NCBI GenBank assembly: GCA_910575705.1
Contig: CAJTFG010000001.1
Location: 434,001 to 498,000 of the forward strand
Direction of reading: 5' to 3'
DNA from: Erysipelotrichales bacterium
Lineage (GTDB): Bacteria; Bacillota_I; Bacilli_A; Erysipelotrichales; Erysipelotrichaceae
Length of the DNA stretch: 64,000 bases
Position numbers and translations under genes: made by a program. The notes below the pieces were generated by a model, which did no database searches, was not told the DNA's origin, and saw nothing but the letters and a program-made list of their open reading frames with translations. Shown one piece after another: positions 52,466-61,207 of the stretch (the first letter of the stretch is position 1; each line of letters opens with the position of its first letter).

Positions 52466-54997
52466 TCATTCTGTTTTTTTCTTTAATTCATTCAGCATCT
52501 GCAACGCTTCCATCGGCGTCATGCTGTTCACGTCGACCATATCCAACATACGGCGGATCTCTTTATTGCACGGATCTTCTTTTTCCATAAAAATCGGCAT
52601 CTCCGTCTGAGAAAAACCGCGGTCTTCGATCTCATACCCCTCTAACAATGCTTTAGCCCGATCCAATACCGATTCCGGTAGTTTTGCTAAACGAGCCACA
52701 TTGATTCCATAGGATCTGTCCGCTTTCCCATCCAACATGCGGTACAAAAACGTCACTTGTTCATTTTCTTCATGTACTTCTACATGAATATTGTGGATAC
52801 TCGGATTGGATGCTTCCAAACCGGTCAGTTCATGATAATGGGTGGAAAACAAGGTCTTTGCGCCGATATTCTGATCAATATATTCGATCATCGCCTGTGC
52901 TAAAGCCATACCGTCATACGTTGATGTACCACGTCCGATCTCGTCGAATAATATCAAGGAGTGCTTTGTAGCATGCTGGAGCGCATGGTTGGCTTCCATC
53001 ATTTCTACCATAAAGGTAGACTGTCCGGACATGATATCATCACTGGCACCGATGCGTGTGAAGATCTTATCGAATATCGGAAGACATGCTTTTCTAGCCG
53101 GCACATAACAGCCGATCTGTGCCATGATGACAAGTAGCGCTGTCTGCCGCATAAACGTAGATTTACCGCCCATATTCGGTCCGGTGATCATCATGATATG
53201 TACGTTTTCATCCATATGAAGACTATTGGATACATAGCGTTTCTGCTTCATAAGCGTTTCTAAGATCGGATGGCGCGCTTCGTCCAGTTCCAAACCGGCT
53301 TCCTCATGAAATACCGGGCGTACATAGCCGCTTCCGTTAGAAACCTCAGCCAATGCATACAAAGCATCGATCGTTGCCAAGGCATGTGCCATAGCATGCA
53401 GCTGAATGAGGTATCCTCTCGCTTTTTTCAAAAGATCTAAAAACAGCTCCGTTTCCATGCGGATACTGCGCTCTTGCGCATGTACGATTGCATCTTCCTT
53501 TTCTTTCAGTTCTTCTGTTATATAACGTTCCGCATTGGTCAGCGTCTGTTTACGTACATAACCGTATTCCTCTTTGATCTGATCCAAATTTGCTTTTGTC
53601 ACTTCTATGTAATAACCGAAAACACGGTTATAACCGATCTTCAATGATTTGATACCGGTACGTTCCCGCTCTTTTTGTTCCAGCTCTAAGATCCAATCTT
53701 TTCCGTTTTTACCGATCTTTCGTACTTCATCCAGTTCTTTGTTGTAGCCATCCGCAAAGATACCGCCGTCCTTAATGCTGATCGGCGCCTCTTCTACAAT
53801 GATGCCATCGATCTCTTGTAAAAGTTCTTCACATGTATCAATTGTCCGAAATTCTTCATAACTTTCGCATTCCTGCATCAGCGCAAAGATCTGCGGTGCA
53901 TGCTGAAGCGTTTTTGTCAGTCTCTGAATATCTCTGGGATTTGCATTTCCATATGCTATGCGGGCACTCAGCCTTTCAATATCGTAAACATACGACAGAT
54001 GTTCTTTCAATTCGTCTTTTTTAATAAAGTTCTTATTTAAAAATGCGATAGCATCCTGACGTTTGCATATCTCTTGTATGTCAATGAGCGGAAATTCGAT
54101 CCATTTGCGCAGACAGCGTGACCCCATGGCACTGCGGCACTTATCCAAAAACCCCCAAAGGGTAGTAGATCGTGAGTTCATCCGCACCGGCATCGTAAGT
54201 TCCAGATTTTGTTTGGTCGCATAATCCATCTGTACAAAGTCCTGTTCATGTACCATCTCCGCTTTTCTCAGATGTGCCATGCTTTGTTTCTGCGTTTCAT
54301 CCAGATAATTCGTAAGTAGACCAAATGCGCGATGGATCCGTTCATCATCGATATCCATGATACGTTCTTTATATTCTATTTTTATAGTATGATCATGTTC
54401 GTTTGATATCGTTATATACGGCAATTCCTGCATCATCTTTGCCAGTTTCGCATCAAAGGTATCTTCTATAACGATCTCTTTTACATGGTATGACATGATG
54501 ATACGCTGAACAGAAGATAGATTTTTATCGATATGCATCGCTTTTACTTCACCTGTTGTCATTTCACATAGTACACATGCGATACCGTATTGATAATCAT
54601 AGAAAGAAGCGATATATGATGTCTCTTTTTCACTTCCGATCCCTTCCATGATCGTCCCCGGCGTTACGATGCGAATAACATCTCTTTTGACGATACCTTT
54701 TGTTTCCGCAGGATTTTCTAACTGTTCTACGATCGCTACCTTATATCCTTTTTGTACAAGGCGTTGAATATATCCGTTTGCCGCATGGTAAGGAATACCG
54801 CACATCGGTACTCGTTCTTCCACACCGGCATTTCTTCCTGTCAATACGAGATCAAGCTCTTGTGAAGCTGTTTTTGCATCATCAAAAAACATCTCATAAA
54901 AATCGCCTAAACGATAAAATACGATCGCATCCAGATGCTGTTTCTTCACTTCCAAATATTGCATCATCATCGGTGTATATTTCTTTTCTTCCACCAT
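52466..54997 (-). CDS. mutS: DNA mismatch repair protein MutS
   Basis: 843 residues from the ATG at 54997 (GGGAG upstream; the frame is open 7 codons further). Mismatch-binding domain with YRLGDFYEMFFDDA (Phe-x-Glu), ATPase with GPNMGGKSTFMRQTALL (Walker A), LILFDEIGRGTSTYDG (Walker B) and STHYHELT. Recognises mispairs and recruits MutL. First gene of mutS-mutL-miaA. The upstream DNA is occupied by a cassette whose end motif faces it. Confidence 0.97.
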   Translation of the reverse strand: MVEEKKYTPMMMQYLEVKKQHLDAIVFYRLGDFYEMFFDDAKTASQELDLVLTGRNAGVEERVPMCGIPYHAANGYIQRLVQKGYKVAIVEQLENPAETKGIVKRDVIRIVTPGTIMEGIGSEKETSYIASFYDYQYGIACVLCEMTTGEVKAMHIDKNLSSVQRIIMSYHVKEIVIEDTFDAKLAKMMQELPYITISNEHDHTIKIEYKERIMDIDDERIHRAFGLLTNYLDETQKQSMAHLRKAEMVHEQDFVQMDYATKQNLELTMPVRMNSRSTTLWGFLDKCRSAMGSRCLRKWIEFPLIDIQEICKRQDAIAFLNKNFIKKDELKEHLSYVYDIERLSARIAYGNANPRDIQRLTKTLQHAPQIFALMQECESYEEFRTIDTCEELLQEIDGIIVEEAPISIKDGGIFADGYNKELDEVRKIGKNGKDWILELEQKERERTGIKSLKIGYNRVFGYYIEVTKANLDQIKEEYGYVRKQTLTNAERYITEELKEKEDAIVHAQERSIRMETELFLDLLKKARGYLIQLHAMAHALATIDALYALAEVSNGSGYVRPVFHEEAGLELDEARHPILETLMKQKRYVSNSLHMDENVHIMMITGPNMGGKSTFMRQTALLVIMAQIGCYVPARKACLPIFDKIFTRIGASDDIMSGQSTFMVEMMEANHALQHATKHSLILFDEIGRGTSTYDGMALAQAMIEYIDQNIGAKTLFSTHYHELTGLEASNPSIHNIHVEVHEENEQVTFLYRMLDGKADRSYGINVARLAKLPESVLDRAKALLEGYEIEDRGFSQTEMPIFMEKEDPCNKEIRRMLDMVDVNSMTPMEALQMLNELKKKTE

Positions 54998-55083
54998 GTA
55001 ATCACTCCCGGTTTTCATTTATTATATCAAAAATATTTACATTATGACATGAAATCCTTTTGGAACATGTCACAGATAGAAAA

Positions 55084-55435
55084 TCCTCTGTTATTCATAT
55101 CGCATCACGATACTTACCGTAATATCTAACATAAACAGAGCCGGACGCTGTTGTTGATCCAATGCATATGTCCACCTAGCATCATAGGAACCGATATATG
55201 ATACAAAAACAGCCGACGTCGGTTTTTCAAATCCAGTTGCTGGAGTAGAACTCAAAACTCCTTCTAGGTTATTCTCAGTCTCTTTATGATAAGCAAATAC
55301 ATTATCAATGGAACCATTTAAATTTTGTCCAATAATCGGTATCAGTGTCCTGGAATAAGAAATCGTGCTCCCCATAGAATCGAAACCCACCTACAACAGA
55401 ACCCCGTTCCTCACCATATTAACCGAATCCCACCT
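55084..55435 (-). repeat. hypervariable cassette 6 with duplicated 5' module
   Basis: On the minus strand the frame reads from a GTG at 55390 (MGFDSMGSTISYSR...) and the STIS core from 55369 to a stop at 55091. CAGCGTCCGGCTCTG begins at 55150. The hairpin 55103-55124 (TATTACGGT / ATCGTGATG, three G-T pairs, loop AAGT) overlaps the 3' end of the frame, then 12 nt, then CAGAGGA (55090-55084). The 5' module stands twice in tandem (about 55373-55414 and 55415-55458; GGGGTTCYGTTG...GGTGGG). The core has a VFAYHKE patch. Confidence 0.73.
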
Positions 55436-55475
55436 TGCAACGGAACCCCGCTCCTCATTATCTTCTTTCTACCTT

Positions 55476-55800
55476 TCCTCTGTATCTTATATCGAATCAT
55501 AATACTTATTATAATTATCGAATATGTACAGAGCCGGACGCTGCGGATCTTGCGTCCATCGAGCCTGTTCACAATCCCATGAACTTCCGTCATTCATTAA
55601 GTTAAAGCATAACTTTCCAGAACTGGGAGAAGAAAGAGCAGCGACCGTATTTCTAGAAAATGATAAACCTGTTAAGGAATAGAAGAAATGAGCATCTATG
55701 TTCCCCGGTGAGATCGTACTGCAATTACTTAACTTAACAGCAATAGAATGGGATACAGAAATCGTGCCCTCAAATGACGGAATTTCGATCTTATTTTACC
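55476..55800 (-). repeat. startless hypervariable cassette 7
   Basis: On the minus strand, frame open from ~55795 (NKIEIPSFEGTISVSHS...), core from 55768, stop at 55490-55488 region after YIFDNYNKYYDSI. CAGCGTCCGGCTCTG begins at 55543. The hairpin 55495-55516 has nine pairs (AATTATAAT / ATTATGATT, one G-T, loop AAGT), then 12 nt and CAGAGGA (55482-55476). Tandem with cassette 6 and in the same orientation. The core has an HFFYSLTG patch. Confidence 0.74.
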
Positions 55801-55837
55801 TTCCTTTTCTTATCAATCTCTTGTTAGTTTTCACATA

Positions 55838-55886
55838 TTAAAATGCACCTCCACAATTTTATATCCAAATTATAAGGTGCACTTTA
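55838..55886 (-). terminator. terminator of the PTS-like gene
   Basis: On the minus strand, GTGCACCTTATAATTT pairs with AAATTGTGGAGGTGCA (one mismatch region) and TTTT follows. Confidence 0.65.
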
Positions 55887-55894
55887 TTTTTTTG

Positions 55895-57499
55895 CTAGTT
55901 TTTAGCGGCCATGCGAGATGCCGGAGCTTTTTCCTCTGTTTTCGTCGGTACTTCTTCCTCTGCCATTTGATTGCGTTTCATGATGAGGATCTCCTTCTTA
56001 ACGATCGTCGATATATTGCCAAGACGAATCATATATCCTTCTCTCGACTCTAAAATCAGATAGGCTCCGCATTCCTTTAGTTTTGAAAAGTCAACCTTAT
56101 CTCTTCGATCCAGACCTACGGTAATCTTATCCGGTGTAGATTCCACGATAAGAATATTATCTAAACCGCCAAGACTTTGTACAATCTTCTTCGCTACACG
56201 CTTAGAATCACCGAGTGATGATAAACCGATCGCGAACTTTTTAAAGTATATCCTCGTAAAGATGAAAAACAAGAGGAAACAAACGGCACCTACCGTACCG
56301 ATAGTAACCATCGTCTGAAAATATTTCGGATCGCGCAAATATTGAAGCAGATCCAGAGAAGATCCCGGATTCGCAACCATCAGACTGCCGGTAAACGAAT
56401 AGCCGATACTGACTCCCATGATCTGAAAAACAGCATATAGAAAACCGACAATGAGTATGTAGATGATATAAAGCATCGGAGATAATACAAGCATGAATAA
56501 CTCGATTGGAAGCGGGTTTCCGCAGATGATGGAAAGCAGAACAGCGGTTATAATAAATAGGCGATATCGCTTTCGATCCTTTTTACTGCTTACAAGAGAG
56601 TAATACGCCAAAATGAACGCCGGCATAATAAATATATTAATAATATAGAAAGGAGTAATAAACTTACCCGCATTTACTTGTGTGATAGACAGCGACTGCT
56701 GCGCCATCCAAATATTGATGTCTCCTTTATAAACGACACCAAAACTGTCCGTTAAAGTTCCACCGTATTCATTCAGCCAAAAAGCATTTCGCGGTATATC
56801 GGAAAGATTGCATAATGCAGACAGACGTTCGGTAATCCCATAGATGAACATATTCAACGGATTGGAAGAATCTTCTCGTATGATGGTAAAGATCCCCAAA
56901 AATACCTGGATCACGATCGGCCATATATAAGTGATCATAATTCCGGCAAGAACACTTATAAAGATTACGGAAAGCATAGCATATGCATCATGATCGATGA
57001 AAGAAAATATACCGTGCATGGAATAATGACGTGAACGGCGATACATCCTTACGGAAATGAAATATGCGAGCACTAAACCGAATATCCCCAAATTATACGG
57101 AACATGTACCCCTTCAGTAAAAATGCCTCCTTTGGGAATATTAATTTCCACACCGAGAATACTGGAATAAAAATATTCCGGAAAACCTGTCTTTTTTAAA
57201 AACAATACGATCACCATGATCGTAAAGAAACTTACAAACCCTAAAATCACAGGGACAGAATCTTCGTAATTCTTTGTCAGCAGTTTTAAAAATACAAGCA
57301 CAGGAAATATATTGATAAGAAATCCTCCGGAATAGCGAAGGATCTCACTCAGCATGAGCGTAAAATCACTGTCCGCTCTCCATAGAAATTCCACATTCGT
57401 ATTCACGATGGTGCTTCCTATACCCAAAAGCAGAACTCCGAAAAACATGACTTTCAGAGGAAATTGAAAATATTCTAACAGGGAATGCCACCTGGACAT
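55895..57499 (-). CDS. PTS EIIC-like membrane protein with degenerate IIB domain
   Basis: 534 residues, about ten membrane helices, in the pattern of glucose/GlcNAc-family EIIC (SGGFLINIFPVLVFLKLLTK, GIFTEGVHVPYNLGIFG, GITERLSALCN, NAGKFITPFYIINIFIMPAFILAY, GNPLPIELFMLVLSP). The segment after the last helix (SLGGLDNILIVESTPDKITVGL...) aligns with EIIB, but the phosphorylated Cys of the CITRL motif is replaced (STPDKI), and the usual R is K. No EIIA or HPr gene is near. Either a partner supplies IIB, or it serves as a sugar sensor or facilitator. The tail is charged and Ala/Glu/Lys-rich. Confidence 0.78.
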   Translation of the reverse strand: MSRWHSLLEYFQFPLKVMFFGVLLLGIGSTIVNTNVEFLWRADSDFTLMLSEILRYSGGFLINIFPVLVFLKLLTKNYEDSVPVILGFVSFFTIMVIVLFLKKTGFPEYFYSSILGVEINIPKGGIFTEGVHVPYNLGIFGLVLAYFISVRMYRRSRHYSMHGIFSFIDHDAYAMLSVIFISVLAGIMITYIWPIVIQVFLGIFTIIREDSSNPLNMFIYGITERLSALCNLSDIPRNAFWLNEYGGTLTDSFGVVYKGDINIWMAQQSLSITQVNAGKFITPFYIINIFIMPAFILAYYSLVSSKKDRKRYRLFIITAVLLSIICGNPLPIELFMLVLSPMLYIIYILIVGFLYAVFQIMGVSIGYSFTGSLMVANPGSSLDLLQYLRDPKYFQTMVTIGTVGAVCFLLFFIFTRIYFKKFAIGLSSLGDSKRVAKKIVQSLGGLDNILIVESTPDKITVGLDRRDKVDFSKLKECGAYLILESREGYMIRLGNISTIVKKEILIMKRNQMAEEEVPTKTEEKAPASRMAAKN

Positions 57500-57645
57500 A
57501 TCATCACCTCATGTAATATAATACCATGTATCCAAATGCGATTCAAATGTAAATACATGTGTATCTTTCTTTATATTTTTATACACATACATAATTTTAT
57601 TCATATGCCGTGTTATAATATAGCATATATATAGGAGCGTGAGTG

Positions 57646-58884
57646 ATGAAACAGAAATTATTCAAAGTGAAAGAATCGAAGCGTTTTGATTTTCTTTTTA
57701 TGGGTATTATCATCATGATGGCGCTGACGAGTTTTCTTGCTCTATATACCGCCTTTCCGTTAATTGCCAGAAACGGCGGACCGGATATCTTAATGCGGCA
57801 AATGCAATGGTATATCATAGGCTTTGCGGCGATGGGCATACTTATGTATCTCGGGAATGATTCCATCTATACGGCCGCAAAGGTTCTCTATTGGTTTCTT
57901 CTTATCGCCTTGCTCTATCTGCTGATCAATAAAGAGATCATCAACCGCTTTCTCGGTTCTTCCTACAACCTGCCCTTTGTACTAAGGGTAAACGGTGCTA
58001 CATCGTGGTTTTCTTTTTCCGGGATCGGTTCTTTTCAGCCAAGTGAGTTTATGAAGGTCGTTTTGATCATTATATCTGCCGGTATCATCAACGAGCATAA
58101 CGCGGAAAAGATGATCGATACCTTTCAAAGCGATATCGAACTATTTATAAAGATCGCCAAGTGGGCACTGCCTCCTATTTTGATGATATTAATGCAGCCG
58201 GATACCGGTGTAGTTATCATCATCGGGGTATCGTTACTCGTGATGCTGATGTGTTCCGGCATCAAGCGGGAATGGATCTTCCTGATCGCAGCTGCGGTTA
58301 TCGGAATACTCGTTATATTTTTCTATTTGTATTTCTTTCATTTCAGCTTTCTTTCTTCTTTATTCGGTAATAACGGCGCTTATAAGCTCAGCCGTATCAC
58401 AAGCTGGTTGAATCCGGAAAGCGATATCTTGAATACCGGTAATCAATCTTATACCGCTATGATGGCGCTGGGATCGGCCGGATTATTTGGATTAGGCTTG
58501 CAGCCGGATATCGGATTGCATATACCGGAAGCACAGACAGACTTCATCTTTGCGGTGTTTGGAAATGGTTTTGGTTTGATCGGCTCCCTGTTGATTTTAG
58601 GTTTATGTCTGGCATTGGATCTGCGTTTGATCAGCATTGCGACATTTTCTAAAAACAATTTTGAAAAGTATTATATTTGCGGGATCTTGGGTATGCTTCT
58701 GTTTCAGCAAGTTGAAAATATCGGCATGATTATCGGACTGCTTCCGATAACCGGTATCACATTGCCTTTGATCTCTTATGGCGGATCTTCGCTCTTGTCT
58801 TATATGCTGGCATTCGGCATTGTGATGAATGCCAGTGTAAAAGCGAAAAAAGGATCGGAATACATATATAAAAAGGGATTTTGA
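57646..58884 (+). CDS. FtsW/RodA/SpoVE family peptidoglycan polymerase
   Basis: 412 residues, ten membrane helices. SEDS signatures: VNGATSWFSFSGIGSFQPSEFMK-type loop (split as GATSWFSFSGIG and SFQPSEFMKVVL), GLGLQPDIGLHIPEAQTDFI, FGNGFGLIGS, and PLISYGGSSLLSYM at the C-terminus. SEDS proteins polymerise lipid II with a class B PBP. Which of RodA, FtsW or SpoVE cannot be told from sequence alone. Start at ATG 57646, preceded by GGAG; a GTG lies one codon upstream. Confidence 0.9.
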   Translation: MKQKLFKVKESKRFDFLFMGIIIMMALTSFLALYTAFPLIARNGGPDILMRQMQWYIIGFAAMGILMYLGNDSIYTAAKVLYWFLLIALLYLLINKEIINRFLGSSYNLPFVLRVNGATSWFSFSGIGSFQPSEFMKVVLIIISAGIINEHNAEKMIDTFQSDIELFIKIAKWALPPILMILMQPDTGVVIIIGVSLLVMLMCSGIKREWIFLIAAAVIGILVIFFYLYFFHFSFLSSLFGNNGAYKLSRITSWLNPESDILNTGNQSYTAMMALGSAGLFGLGLQPDIGLHIPEAQTDFIFAVFGNGFGLIGSLLILGLCLALDLRLISIATFSKNNFEKYYICGILGMLLFQQVENIGMIIGLLPITGITLPLISYGGSSLLSYMLAFGIVMNASVKAKKGSEYIYKKGF

Positions 58885-58887
58885 TAT

Positions 58888-58922
58888 AAAAGCCGTACAT
58901 TTTTATATGTACGGCTTTTTAT
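58888..58922 (+). terminator. terminator after the SEDS gene
   Basis: AAAAGCCGTACAT, loop TTTTAT, ATGTACGGCTTTTT. Confidence 0.87.
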
Positions 58923-58968
58923 TATGCTCTTTTTTATAAAATAAGGATAACAGCATTATAACTATCCA

Positions 58969-59532
58969 CTATGATATCGCACATCTGTCCTTATCCGTTT
59001 CCGTATCATAACAGGCAACTTCACAGTTTTTCAACATATACCGAAAATAATCGTTTTCTTCTTTTAACTCTCGGAAATAAGCATATATCGGTAAACTGAC
59101 CCCGCCATGCGCTACTATTAAAACGTTATTATATTCTTTTTTTAGAATATCATCAACAAAATCTTGTACGCGAGTAAAAAAAGAGACTGCAGTTTCTTCT
59201 CCATTACGGCTATGCAATGTATCAAATTTCCAAAATTCCCGAAAGTTAAGATCCTTTACATAACTTCCTTCATATCCGCCAAAATCTCTTTCTAATAAAC
59301 GATCGTCGTATAATATCGGAAGATGCCGTTCCTGATTGATGATCTCTGCCGTCTGTTTCGTTCTGGTAAGGGGGGAACAGAAAATACAGTCCAAAGGAAT
59401 CGCATTCAGTTTTTCTTTTGTTTCTAATGCCTGTTTTTTTCCTTCTTCATTCAACGGTATATCTGTCCTTCCTTGTATGATTCCTTTTTTATTCCAATCT
59501 GTCTGTCCATGGCGTATAATAAATAATTTCAT
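58969..59532 (-). CDS. histidine phosphatase family protein
   Basis: 187 residues, phosphoglycerate-mutase-like fold: FIIRHGQTDWNKKGIIQGRTDIPLN (catalytic His in RHG), SPLTRTKQTAEII, LLERDFGGYEG, and VLIVAHGGVSLPIYAYF (second His). Could be a CobC/GpmB-type phosphatase or a broad sugar phosphatase. The ATG is 15 nt from the NAD kinase stop. Confidence 0.9.
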   Translation of the reverse strand: MKLFIIRHGQTDWNKKGIIQGRTDIPLNEEGKKQALETKEKLNAIPLDCIFCSPLTRTKQTAEIINQERHLPILYDDRLLERDFGGYEGSYVKDLNFREFWKFDTLHSRNGEETAVSFFTRVQDFVDDILKKEYNNVLIVAHGGVSLPIYAYFRELKEENDYFRYMLKNCEVACYDTETDKDRCAIS

Positions 59533-59547
59533 ATGTTTTCTATACTC

Positions 59548-60327
59548 CTAATATAATGTTTTTAATCTTTTTAAATAGCTGTATTCACGATATCGGGCAA
59601 AACGAACTCGTTTATCAGACATCGTACAGCATATCTTTTTGACATCTTTTAAATCGATATGAAGATGATCATAACCTAGCAGTGCATCACTGAAATCTTC
59701 CGATTGAAACGTTACCTGACGATTTTCCATCAAAATATAAGGATTTCCTAATGAACGGTGTTTGCGATGCTGAATCGCTGTGATTTCCGATAACTGCATA
59801 AGGGATAAACCGCTGTCAATGACCGCTCCTCCAAGACTTCGGTTATAGGCGCTGCTGCCTGCCTGCGTACAAAGACAAATACCGGATCCACGACAAGTTT
59901 CAAAAAATTCTCCGTCTACATAAACATCTGTTTGTTGGGTACGAATAATATTTTCGATACGCATTTCATTCAATGCGTATACTCTTTGCATACCTTCACG
60001 GTATATATCGATCTGAAGCAGGTATGACGCAAAGATATCCGGTTTTTTATGCAGAATATCCCGAATACATATATCGATCTCGTCTTCGGTATAATCAGTG
60101 AAAAAACCGAGAGTTCCTGTATGGATACCTAAAAAAGAAATATGATCCAGCTGCGGCAAATATTTATGAACACCGTACAGCAATGTCCCGTCTCCGCCTA
60201 CACAGATAACGATATCGGGATTTTCTTTGTCATAACACCAGCCATTTTTTAAAAGACCGTCTTTTATTTTATTTTCCGCTGCTTCCGACTTTTGATCTTT
60301 TTTCGCAACGATAGAAAACTTGTACAT
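59548..60327 (-). CDS. nadK: NAD kinase
   Basis: 259 residues. Makes NADP from NAD. Seen: VICVGGDGTLLYGVHKYL (GGDGT), FLGIHTGTLGFFTDY, LNEMRIENIIRTQQTDVYVDGEFFE (NE motif), and the RGSGICLCTQAGSSAYNRSLGG loop, where family members have GDGxxxxTPTGSTAYxxSAGG, so TPTGST is replaced by TQAGSS. Length is normal. Confidence 0.93.
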   Translation of the reverse strand: MYKFSIVAKKDQKSEAAENKIKDGLLKNGWCYDKENPDIVICVGGDGTLLYGVHKYLPQLDHISFLGIHTGTLGFFTDYTEDEIDICIRDILHKKPDIFASYLLQIDIYREGMQRVYALNEMRIENIIRTQQTDVYVDGEFFETCRGSGICLCTQAGSSAYNRSLGGAVIDSGLSLMQLSEITAIQHRKHRSLGNPYILMENRQVTFQSEDFSDALLGYDHLHIDLKDVKKICCTMSDKRVRFARYREYSYLKRLKTLY

Positions 60328-60383
60328 ATCGCCACTTCCTTTTCCATATGTTCTATTGTATCATATTCGTAAAGGTGATGTAT

Positions 60384-60935
60384 ATGAAGAATGGCATTGA
60401 AAAAGAATACAAAATCTTATTGTCCAAAGAACAATTTAAAGCGTTATGCAGCATGTATGAAACCCTGCATTTCATAAAACAGGTAAATACATATTACGAT
60501 ACAGCAAATATGGATATTCAAAAAAAACACGGTGCTATGCGTATACGCGAAAAAGAGAATACATATATCTTTACTTTAAAAATGCAGCATGGTGCCGATC
60601 TTATGGAACATGAATGTATCGTTCCTTATCATACGGCGCAAGTATTTGAGATCTCCGATATAAAGAAGATTTTAAATATGTATGAACTTCACGGTCCTTT
60701 TAAGAAAATTGCCGTATGTACAACCTACCGTGCTGTCGTAGCCGATGAGTTTGCGGAATTGTGTTTTGATATCAATACGTACGGGAATGTAACGGATTAT
60801 GAAATAGAATATGAATATATATGCGAGCATGACGGTCTCAGCGCTTTTCATAAAATCTTAGAGCCGATCGCAGTGACGTATCATAAAAATTGTGCATCTA
60901 AAATAAAACGGGCATTGGATGCCGCAAAGAGATGA
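60384..60935 (+). CDS. CYTH domain protein (triphosphate tunnel metalloenzyme)
   Basis: 183 residues from the ATG at 60384 (AAAGGTG upstream; the frame is open 12 codons further). N-terminal ExExK motif in GIEKEYKILLSKE, then paired acidic/basic strands (AMRIREKENTYIFTLKMQHG, DFDI-like LCFDINTYGNVTDYEIEYEY). Family members hydrolyse triphosphates or thiamine-triphosphate; the exact substrate is unknown. Overlaps the DUF1294 gene by 4 nt. Confidence 0.88.
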   Translation: MKNGIEKEYKILLSKEQFKALCSMYETLHFIKQVNTYYDTANMDIQKKHGAMRIREKENTYIFTLKMQHGADLMEHECIVPYHTAQVFEISDIKKILNMYELHGPFKKIAVCTTYRAVVADEFAELCFDINTYGNVTDYEIEYEYICEHDGLSAFHKILEPIAVTYHKNCASKIKRALDAAKR

Positions 60936-61201
60936 CAGTCTATTATATCTTTCTGAATATGATTGGCTTTCTAACCATGGGCGTGGATAAGTGGAAAGCG
61001 AAATATCACCGATGGCGTATTTCGGAAAAAAGCCTGCACATCATCATATGGACAGGTGGTATGTTCGGTATATGGATGGGAATGATCCTCTTTCATCATA
61101 AAACAAAAAAGAAGATCTTTTATCTCTCCATCATCGGATCTTGCATACTTCATCTGATCTTCCTATATATTTTCATAGAGCATTCCTTATATTTGATATA
61201 A
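60932..61201 (+). CDS. DUF1294 family small membrane protein
   Basis: 89 residues, three membrane segments: IFLNMIGFLTMGVDKWKAKYHRWRISE, then LHIIIWTGGMFGIWMGMILFHHKTKKKIF and a third helix. GxxxMxxDKxxA and HHKTxKxxF are the DUF1294 marks. Function unknown. ATG overlaps the CYTH gene stop. Confidence 0.85.
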   Translation: MTVYYIFLNMIGFLTMGVDKWKAKYHRWRISEKSLHIIIWTGGMFGIWMGMILFHHKTKKKIFYLSIIGSCILHLIFLYIFIEHSLYLI

Positions 61202-61207
61202 AAAAGT

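Noticed and set aside
2368-55800. Cassettes as variable repeats of a classical diversity-generating retroelement
   Set aside because: A GC-rich conserved block and a hairpin with a 4-nt loop near the end are reminiscent, but DGR variants of one template differ only at A positions. Here cores do not align at all, and no reverse transcriptase or template repeat is in the window. Kept as an analogy only.
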